64,000 nt of DNA from Pipra filicauda (Eukaryota; Chordata; Aves; Passeriformes; Pipridae). The notes under the pieces were generated by a model. The model searched no databases, was not told where the DNA came from, and worked only from the letters and a program-made list of their open reading frames with translations. The stretch covers positions 840,421-904,420 of the forward strand of contig NW_024104445.1 of NCBI RefSeq assembly GCF_003945595.2, given 5' to 3'. Position numbers and translations under genes: made by a program. This document shows, piece by piece, positions 55,107-64,000 of the stretch (the stretch's first letter is position 1; each line of letters opens with the position of its first letter).

Positions 55107-56592
55107 TACAGGCCCTCCCCAAACCCTTCTCCATCCATTCAAACTGCAGACAGCTCTGTGAAAACCCCTTTTCAGTCTCCACAACACCACTGCCTTACCC
55201 AGGTACCGAGGCAGCAACAGCACTGACAGTCCCCTGAGCGAGGTCTCACCTCTGAGTGGGGCTGCAGCTCCTCATCCAGCACAGGGAAACGATGAGGGCA
55301 GGCAGTAACACAGGAGTCCAGTCCTCCCTCTGCCACAGAAATGCCTCATCATCCTGACTGGTGCTTGCATTCCCATCCTTTTCCGCTCTACACGGAAGAA
55401 CAGGCCTTGGACACTTCCAGGTGTCCTCCCTCTGGTCACCACAGTCTTCCCAAAAACCACGGGGTGCTCAGCACAAACCCCACCCAATAACCACTAAAGT
55501 CAGTTCTGTTCAAACACTGGAGTTTCCAGGGAGATTTCTGTTCTCCAGGCAGCCACCAGCTCTTTAAACTGCAGCTGCCATGGCTGGGAGAGGGGAGGAG
55601 AAGGGAAGCAGTGTTTTCCCTTGGATAAATCCACACTGAAGCACAGCAGGCATGGAACACGATCTGGCACAGACCTGCAGAACCTTTGTGCATCCACACA
55701 CTGAACCAGACCTTAACAAACTGCTTGGCATGAGGAGCTGCAAAAGGATGAGGCATCAGGTGAGCCAAGTGGGAGAAGCTTCCACCTGCATCCAAACAGA
55801 GCCAGAAGCCACCATCAGCTGCCATGGTGAGCTCCAAGAGAGCAGAGCCACCACCCATCTCCCTGCCCAAGAAGAAGTGCTGCACTTCCCCTCTGTTCTT
55901 TTCTTCCCCTCCTGTCCTTATCTTGACCCACCTTCAGTTAAATTTTCTCACTCCTGTCCAGCTGAGGGGGTGATGGAACAGCTTTGGTGGGCACCAGGGT
56001 CAGCCCACCCCACTCAGGGCTGGTGAGAAGGGGCCAACTGACCATCTGGGGTTTAGAGGTGCCAATTCCTGACAGATCAGGGACCACACAGCTTGTTCAA
56101 CACATCCTTCCCTGCCGTTTTGGCCAGCAGGGACCATAACCACAGCACAGGACAGGCCCATTTTCCAGCTGTTCTCCCTGAACATCAAGCAATCAGCAGG
56201 AATTCTTTTCCAGCCCTGTCACACTGGCTTCTCCCACACTGTGCATCCACCCTGGCCTCCTGGGAGATGTTTGCAGAGTGTCTCCACGCCCACCTGAGCA
56301 CGGGATTTTGGCAGGTTTTGGTTTATAACAGATTACCACTCCCTTGGAAGCCTCCAGGCTGCTGGTCCCCATGCCCAGCAACTGCTCAAGCATGGAGCAC
56401 TTTGCCCTTGCTGCTCCCAGAGAGGTGCCACCAGGCTGGCACAAGCCCTCTGGCCTCGACTTTGCTGCCAGCCCTGTTTGTGAGGCCCCCACAGCAAAGA
56501 GAGGGGCAGCACCACATGAATGATGCACTTCTCACAAGGGTCAGCCCAGCTCCCCGGGACTAAAGGAGAAGCTTTTCAGGACAGAGTTCTTG

Positions 56593-57112
56593 TCACAGAA
56601 TCATCAGGGTTGGAAAAGACCTCCAAGACCATCGAGTCCAAGCTGTGCCTGATGCCCACCTTGTCCTCCAGCCCAGAGCACTGAGTGCCACGGCCAGGCC
56701 TTCCTGGGACACCTCCAGGGATGGGGACTCCAAAGCTCCCTGGGCAGCCCCTTCCAAGCCTGACCACCCTTTCCATGAGGAAATTCCTCCTGATGTCCAA
56801 CCTGACCCTCCCCTGGCACAGCTGGAGCCGTTCCCTCTCCTCCTGTCCCTTGTTCCCTGGGATCAGAGCCCGACCCCCCCCCGGCTCCCCCCTCCTGTCA
56901 GGGGGTTGCAGAGCCAGAAGGTCCCCCCTGAGCCTCCTTTTCTCCAGGCTGAGCCCCCCCAGCTCCCTCAGCTGCTCCTGCTGCTCCAGCCCCTTCCCCA
57001 GCTCCGTTCCCTTCCCTGGATATACTCCAGCCCCTCAATGTCTTTTTGCCATGAGGGGCCCAGACCTGGACACAGGACTCGAGGTGTGGCCTCAGCAGTG
57101 CCAGCACAGGGG
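56593..57112 (-). mobile_element. CR1 LINE 3' fragment
   Basis: Antisense, starting TCACAGAATCATCAGGGTTG and extending through 'TTTTCTCCAGGCTGAGCCCC' to the 'GGACTCGAGGTGTGGCCTCA' segment of CR1. Confidence 0.92.
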
Positions 57113-58259
57113 GACTTTCACAAAGACAGGCTCTGGATGGGATTTCCAGAAGGAAAAACTCCCTTCCAAACACACAAGTCTTGTGTGCAGCAGCTGCAGA
57201 GATACCACCACAAAGAGACAGCAGAACTCCCCCTGAGTGTTTTTGGGAAAGCCTGTTATCTGATGGGCACCCTGAACCCAACCCGTTTTACCATTAAATA
57301 ACAAATTCCACCTCCTTAATCCCCTCTGCAGAATCAGACAGTGCAAGGCTGCATCTCTATCTCCTTCCTCAAGCCATTCCAGGGATTTGCCACATGTTGT
57401 TCAGGGCTGCTGTGTTTTGCTCCAGTCTCAGATAAGATTTGGCTTTGCCCCATCCCTGAGGTGTTTGAAGGCTGTGGGGTGGAAGGTTTAACTCTGGCAC
57501 CACAGCGTGCAAGCACACCTCTGCCAGGAGCCAAGCTGAAAGAAATCAGTTATTTGGATCTGGGAATTAGTGCCAGAACCTTTAGCAGAGAAACAGTCAC
57601 CAATTGCCTGGAAACGTTATTAGAAGCAGCAAGTGCCAGGGGGGGGGGGGACAGAGTGATTCCATAAGGCTACTGAGCCCCTGACAACACACTAGTTAAT
57701 TATCTATTGAGTCCTCTGAGAGTGAAGTAGATGGTTTAAAACAGTCAAAAAAGCAAACACACATCTCATGTGCCCACAAATATCTTAAAAAAAAACCAAA
57801 ACAAACCCCAAAACAAGACAGAGTACATGATGTTCTCTCCTACAACCCAGACTGAAACCCAGCTGTGCCAGTCCTGCCCAGCACATCTCACTCCACTGAA
57901 GGCTCTCCTCTCCCATCTTCATCATTTTCCACTTCTCCACAGCCCTGAAAAGGCTGAAGGCTGCTTAAAAGCATCTTCCAGGCCTCCAAAAATTCCCCCA
58001 GTAGGAACACAGATGTCAGAAATCGATGGCAATTAATCACCAGGATCCTTCTGGCAGCCTGACTGGATCTGCATTCGGATACAGCCCCCTCACTTACCTT
58101 CTCTGCTAATGAAAGGAGCAATCTATCCCACTCCGTTCCTTCGTGGGGAAGAGCACAGTTGGATACAAGGAGCATTAACTATGAGCCATCCTCCCCCTCT
58201 CCACAGGCTCAAGCTGTTTTCTTCCGGCAGCAACAGCCTGGCCGGAGCCGTTTGGCTGT

Positions 58260-58343
58260 GGGATAATGGGCACGGGATAATGGGCACGGGATCATGGGCA
58301 CGGGATCATGGGCACGGGATCATGGGCACGGGATAACGGGCAC
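58260..58343. repeat. 14 bp minisatellite, 6 units
   Basis: Six units of GGGATMATGGGCAC (M = A or C), the last with one change. In WHRN intron 1. Confidence 0.95.
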
Positions 58344-58918
58344 CCTGGAGGTTGTCAATCAGTGGAGCACCACCCAATCTGGCACCGAGTCCCCCCAAAA
58401 AAGTAAGTAAAGGCACGGGCTTGGGAAAAGAAAACTGCGAAGGAGAAAGAAGTGAGGTACCACAGGAGGGAGGCAGAGGGAGCTTTTACAGCACATTCAG
58501 GCACCGAGGAGGGAACGGTTTGCAGGAGTTTGTTTAACCACTGTTTCCTGCTCTCTCCGGGGTGTCTGTCCCTGCTGGACCAGGTAGTTTTAAGCTGAGA
58601 AAAACCATCTCGGTGCCAGCGGGAACGAAGCAGCTCCCTGTGTGTGCTGTGGAGGGGAAGGGGCTGCAGGGGCAGGACCTCAGGAGCTTTTGAGCCAGAT
58701 CAGCTGAATGGTTCCTCTGCCCAGAGCAGAGCACAGCAGGCAGAGGCATTCCCCGCCCTCAAAGGCTGGCTCCGGGGATCATCTGCAGGCAGGATGGATA
58801 TAAGGCCATTACACTGCACACCTTGGGTAAGGCCCAGTTCAGCAGGTACAGTACAAACACGCAGGGAGAGACTGTCCCCTGTCCCAGGCTGCAGCCTGGA
58901 ATTGTAAATAAGATGTTT

Positions 58919-59091
58919 TGTTGCCCAGAGAAGCTGTGGCTGCCCCAGCCCTGGAATGTTTAAGGCCAAATTGGACAGGGCTTGGAGCAACCTGGGCTAG
59001 TGGAAGGTGCCCCTGCCCATGGCAGAGGGTGGAACAAGATGAGCTTTAAGGTCACTTCCAACCCACACCATTCCAGGGTTCTATGATTCTG
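58919..59091 (+). mobile_element. CR1 LINE 3' end
   Basis: Sense: 'TTGCCCAGAGAAGCTGTGGC' to GTTCTATGATTCTGAG. Confidence 0.92.
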
Positions 59092-62000
59092 AGTGTATCC
59101 CACCCCCATCTTGCCTGACAAAGAGCAGGGAACTCATTCTGGGCAGAGGAACTGGGAGCCTGGGCTGCACTGAGGTGTCCAAACAGCTCATCCCTGCACG
59201 GGAACAAAGAGAACTGGAACAAAGAAAAGGTGACACAGAGGCAGGTGGGGAGAGCAGGAGACAGAAGGAGGGAAGAGGGAAGCACAGGCACTCCAGATGG
59301 AGCGAGAGCAGCGGGTTCCACAGCGCAGGGGGTGGAGGGTGTGACACGGCCTCCCATCAGGAAGACAAATGGGAATTGCAGGAGGCACAGTCCAACCTCT
59401 CCCCCTCTCCCAAGGCAAAGGTGACAGCAGTCGGGCTTTCAAGTAGCAGCATTTATGCAAACAAATGCAAATAGATGCATAATTATGGTGATTGCACACA
59501 TTTAGCCCCAAGGCAGCAGGGAGCCCTCGTCCCTCTCACCTGGAAAGGTCAAATGAAATCTTAGTCCCAGGCCCTTCTTCCCAACCCCTCCAAGGGCTGA
59601 CACCCCCCAGCCCTGCTCTGTAACCTCCCACCCCTCCAAGCTGGTCACTGCCCAGTGCATCCCTCAGGAAGCCCAGGACAATTATAAATAGAGCAGAAAA
59701 CTCCACATAACTTTATTGGTGCAAGCCAAGGGATGGGGGGCAAGGGGGATAAGGGAATAAGGGCAATCTAGATCAGAGCACTCCCTCCTGCTTCCTCTTG
59801 TCTTCTCTTTCCACTCCACACCAAGCAATGCTGAAAGAGGTCACACAAACCACCAGCAAGCCCATATTGTTTAGGTAACACAAGTTACTTGGGGGGGAAA
59901 CTAACTTTTAAAGAATCAACGTGGGGAAGCGAGCAGGACACTGGACTAAGCACCAAGGACATCCAGTCAGAGCCTGCACAGAGCAGAGGCCCCTCCAGCC
60001 TCCCCTGCCAGCACATCCCACCCCGAGAGGCTCAGGGGCAGCTTCTGAGCCCTGGCAGGAGCAGGGCTCCCCCAGCCTGCCCAGCTCCCTGCTCCCCCTG
60101 GATTTACCAAGCACTCAGCAGTCCTGACAGGGAGAATTCACAGAGCACCCAGCCAAAAGAAACTAAGGCAAGTCGTGTCAGCAGATGCTTTGGCAGTTTA
60201 ACTGAGGGGATTTAGAGCTGAATAATTCTCTGAGCAGACACTGAGGAAAAAGTGTCAGGAAAATCCATCGTCTTCCCCCGAGGACACAGGGACTGAGTAA
60301 AGGATATTTTAATTCACCAGTTCTGCTGCACACTGATGCTTTTGTTTTTTCTTCCAACAGGCACTGGAAGGAAAGAAGCTTTTCTCCTTCAGGTTATCTT
60401 ATCAACTTCTCTACTGTTTATTTACAAGGAGCCCACTAAATGACATTAATGCTCCAAGAAGTCAAGGATGCCCTAACAATACTAACCTGATGAACAAGCC
60501 AATACTGGTGCCAAGTGCTATCATCCCTGCATTATGAGGAGAGGAGAGATTAAGGACCTCATTCTAATCTTTTGCATCAGTATAATGTCATTTGATTTCA
60601 TTAGGGCTGACTGTGATTTGCCGGTGTAATGAAGGGAAACAGATGACTAAGTAACTTGCCCACTGAGGGAAATCAGTGGTACAGCAGCAAATATAACCTG
60701 CTCCTACCTCTGGTGCCACAGCTAAACCCGCATTCCCGCAGATGCCGTCTGCGTGTGCAAGTTTATCCCGCTCCAAGTCAGATGAGGTGTTAATTGAGGA
60801 GCTCAGATGAGCTCACAGTGAGAGCAGAGCATCATCTCAGCACCCTGGTCAGCTCCAAGCGAGGTCCGGCATTAAATCTGCTCCACCACATCCTCACATC
60901 TGCCTGTGAAACCAGGAACAGCCCTTGACAGATCCACTGCCACGAGCTCTTCCCTTTAAGGAGCGTTAAAACTCATTTTTAATGCAGGCGGCTTCAAGTT
61001 CAAGCCCGATCATTTCCCCCCCTTTTACCTAGAGGGAGATCCTGCTGACTTTCCACTTTCCACCCTCTCCCTCCAAACTCACCCGGCTACAGCAATTGAA
61101 AAAGAAGCTGTTTGCAGGACAGAAGGGCAGAGCAGAAACCCGTGGCACTGCACAGAACCTGTGTTTTAAGCTCTTTTTTTAGTGCAGTTCTTAGTTGGTT
61201 TTTTTTTTTTTTGTTTCTAAGCAGATTCAGAGACCAAGGAACAGATTACTGGTCTGACTATTGGGGTAGATGCTAGTCACATCCTCCTGTGCCATGCTCT
61301 GGCTCCCTGAGATCCCCTGGGAAGGGGAGAACTTTCTAGCCTCTTTCTTTAGTGCCTTCTAAAAATACAGACACACAGTGATAAGCACACAGGCAGTTAA
61401 AGGAACACTGCTGATATCTTTACACAATCGGGGATCAATGCATTCCCTTCCCTCCTCAGTCATCCCATCCATCCCTGGCTGTGGGTGACAATCCACAGCT
61501 CCAAGCACTTGGAAGGGTCAAACCCCAACCAAATCAAGCTGCATTCATCCCTCCCCGGCCCCAGTGCAGGGGTGATTGCTGCCCACAGCAAATCAGCAGC
61601 GTCAGCTCACAATAATCAATTAATTCGGCATCACAAGAAACAGTGGAATGAGATTTGCTCTTTTGTAAGCTGTCTGCAAAGGAAAATTGCTCTAAATATG
61701 TTCCCAAGGCTCAGGGCTGCACGTTTCATTTCTCAGAGGTCTTTTAGCAATACCATAAGCACCTGGAGCCCTTTCTACCTCCTGTGAAATATTGCAATCT
61801 CTGAAGACTCTCTCCTTGTTTGCCACCACGAAAACCCAAATTAATAGAACATAAAAGGAGTTTTAATCTCCTTTTAATTATTTTTTAAATGCCCACTTGG
61901 CACTATCAGAGCAGGGGATGGAAAGGCTGGTTTGGAAGGAGTGAAAACCTGTGCTTGAACAGAGAGATGGTGCTGGCAGGTGACGTGACCCCCCTCTGTC

Positions 62001-63844
62001 CCAGGAAAGGGAGGAGATGTGATGTGATCCCCCCCTGCCCCAGGCTGGGGATGTGATTTGATCCCCCTCCACCCCAGGCCAGGGAGGAGATGTGATCCCT
62101 CTCGGGTGTCAACCCAAGACAAGGGGCTTGAACCCCCCCCAGTTCCTTCAGAATAAACTCGATGCAAATCCAGTGACTTTGGCAAAGTCACCCTGGATTT
62201 ACACCAAGAGGACAGAATCACACCCCTCAAGCCTGATGGACACAAATTAGTGCAGTTTTGGGGATTTTCATCAAGCTTATCCGGGTTTGCCCAACTGTCA
62301 GCACGAACAGCAGGGCCAGTGATGGAATCAGTGCAGCTCTTTTGAGGCTGGTGTAGCTCCTTAAGCCAAATCCTAAACCAGGAACGATCCACCTGAGTCG
62401 TGCAAACTTTCTCCCATCCCCTTCCTCCCCGAGTGATTCAAAGGGCATAAAAACCTACTGCAGAGCAACAAAAGTAAGGGGTGGGGCAGAAAGGGGTTGC
62501 AAATTTAATGCCGACTCCAGATTATTGGAGAAATAACTCCCTGGGTAACATTTTGATGGTCTAAACCCACAAAATACCTCAATTTTAACTGCTCTGCACG
62601 AAATATGACAGGTTATCAATATAAACTTTCAGCACAACTGCTGAAATACAGCAGTATATACACTATATATATAAAATACACACAGTTTATAGGCACAGTG
62701 CTATGTCCTACATAGCAAGGCTGAGGAAAGCCAAGCAAGCTCTAAAAATACGGCAGACAACACAAACTTCTTCCCTGACACCATAACTCACACGACAGTG
62801 ATCTTTTGCTAAAGTGCACTCTTGAATGCTGCAATGATAGGGCTGTAATTGTAATGGAGTCATTTAATTTGGATCTGGATGAAACAGCGAGCACAAAGCA
62901 GACAAGGCATAAAAAAAACTCTCCACCGCTTCCATAAAGGTTAAGAAGCTGGTCCTTAAGTGAATTGATTTGGAGTGTTGAGGTAATCTTGCAGTTTAAG
63001 TCAGAATTGCACTTTTGATGTAATTTACACTACAACATCTGCAATCACCACCGTACCTGTCACAGGTCACCAGTCAGTTTTGAGCTGGGACAACGTGCAG
63101 GTCAATGTTTCCTCTCTGCCCAGGGTTGTGGCAGTTTTCACCTGGCGCCATGATTTTCATTTTTTCTGAATGATGCCTGAAAATACGAGGAGTACACAGA
63201 AATTGCTGCTACACAACAGTCAGTGCCCCTCTCCTCCTAGAGAGGAGGGCTGGAAGTGGCTGGGCTACTCCTGGATGGCCAGATAGGCACGAAAAGGCAA
63301 CTGAGCCACCACGACTTGTAAAACCAACGCAGCGGCTGCCGAGCGCTCACACGAGGCTGCACAAACAAATCAAGGCAATGTATTCACTCACTGCTCTGCC
63401 TGAACAGCTGCCTCGCTGCCACACTCGCTGCCCAGCACCTCTGAGCACCCCAGCAGGCACAGAGTTGGTTTCTGGTTCAGTAAGTTTGTCGCCCTCACGC
63501 CCGGAGCAGGACGAGCCCGGGAGCAGCCGAGGAGCCTCGCCGAGCCCTGCCATCGCCTCACGCCCCAAACGATGAGCTCTGACAGCTCCTCTCACAACGA
63601 CACACTCGGCACATGATGAATAACAACGCTGGCCCAGACAGACAGCTCCTTGCTGCAGGACAGGAGGGATGGAAGTGCAGCAGGGCTGTGCCCGCTCCCA
63701 GACGGACACGGAGCCGGAGCATCGCTCCACGGGCGGGATCGGGAGCTGAGCGCTGATCAGACAGACTCTAAGAGAGCTCAGCACAGCCCCCTCTCGAAAA
63801 GCAGGCAGGCAGCGTCTGGGAGATCAGCTACACAGCCAGGGGGG

Positions 63845-63853
63845 TATATAAAG
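63845..63853 (+). promoter_or_regulatory. TATA-box-like element
   Basis: TATATAAAG after a G run and followed by a pyrimidine-rich stretch, on the plus strand (antisense to WHRN). No transcript or coding sequence supports it; recorded as a weak candidate only. Confidence 0.2.
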
Positions 63854-64000
63854 AAAGGCTCTCTCTTCTCACCTTTCCCTCTCTCCATTTAATCCCAAGT
63901 ACAGCGCACACGTGAATTCCAGGACCAAGCCCAGCCTGTTTATCCAACATTTCTCTCTCCATTGATCCACACAGAGCAGACCAACAGCCAGCAGGGAGGA

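Larger units (their letters stand above)
53351..64000 (-). other. 3' part of WHRN intron 1
   Basis: No exon encoding a harmonin-homology domain or the start of PDZ1 was found on either strand, so exon 1 and the promoter must lie beyond 64000. The stretch holds CR1 pieces (53756-53860, 55003-55106, 56593-57112, 58919-59091), a 14 bp minisatellite (58260-58343), a G run at 57641-57650 and otherwise unique sequence. Isolated AATAAA signals on the minus strand (for example 59711-59716) have no adjoining coding sequence. Confidence 0.7.

Noticed and set aside
53351..64000. WHRN exon 1 (first harmonin-homology domain and PDZ1 start)
   Set aside because: Searched for in all frames by its expected motifs (HHD helices, VGDQILRVN, HAEAVK); nothing similar, so it is placed outside the window.
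1..64000. tRNA, rRNA, CRISPR array, bacterial operons, endogenous retrovirus
   Set aside because: No cloverleaf, repeat-spacer array, ribosome-binding pattern, LTR pair or retroviral gene was recognisable anywhere.

Overview
The window is vertebrate nuclear DNA, almost certainly from a bird. The evidence is the many CR1 LINE 3' ends (about 25 recognisable pieces), the compact GC-rich gene structure, and the neighbouring genes AKNA and WHRN (whirlin), which are also neighbours in other amniotes. There is no bacterial, plasmid or viral organisation. Exons were delimited by hand from GT/AG (one GC/AG) splice signals, reading-frame phase and remembered family protein sequences; no alignment was run.

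Layout. Positions 1 to about 910 are the 3' end of a rightward transcript with a poly(A) signal at 886-891. By synteny this could be COL27A1, but no coding sequence is visible. Converging on it is AKNA on the minus strand: 3' UTR about 1070-2797, then 19 coding exons from the stop at 2798-2800 to the ATG at 12135-12137. All phases agree, giving a predicted protein of 1320 residues (1324 with an alternative acceptor). A presumed 5' UTR intron follows (12.25-16.5 kb), then a CpG-rich promoter region (about 16.55-17.48 kb) with CCAAT and octamer-like boxes. After a short GGGAT-rich spacer comes WHRN, also on the minus strand: 3' UTR about 18.10-18.61 kb and 12 coding exons from the stop at 18612-18614 to 53350. 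These encode the last 728 residues: the end of PDZ1, PDZ2, the second harmonin-homology domain, the proline-rich region and PDZ3. WHRN exon 1 was not found; 53351-64000 reads as the 3' part of intron 1.

How the genes relate. AKNA is a coiled-coil protein known for an AT-hook and for centrosomal microtubule organisation. Whirlin is a PDZ scaffold of hair-cell stereocilia and photoreceptors (Usher/DFNB31). They are adjacent but have no known joint pathway.

Most noteworthy: two in-phase microexons in WHRN (33 and 37 nt); a convincing intronic poly(A) site that would give a short N-terminal whirlin; a GC-AG intron in AKNA next to a 1.1 kb C-rich tract; absence of a canonical RGRP AT-hook core in this AKNA; two CR1 copies sharing about 45 bp beyond their 3' ends; and several minisatellites inside introns. 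I found no sign of a wholly new multi-gene system.
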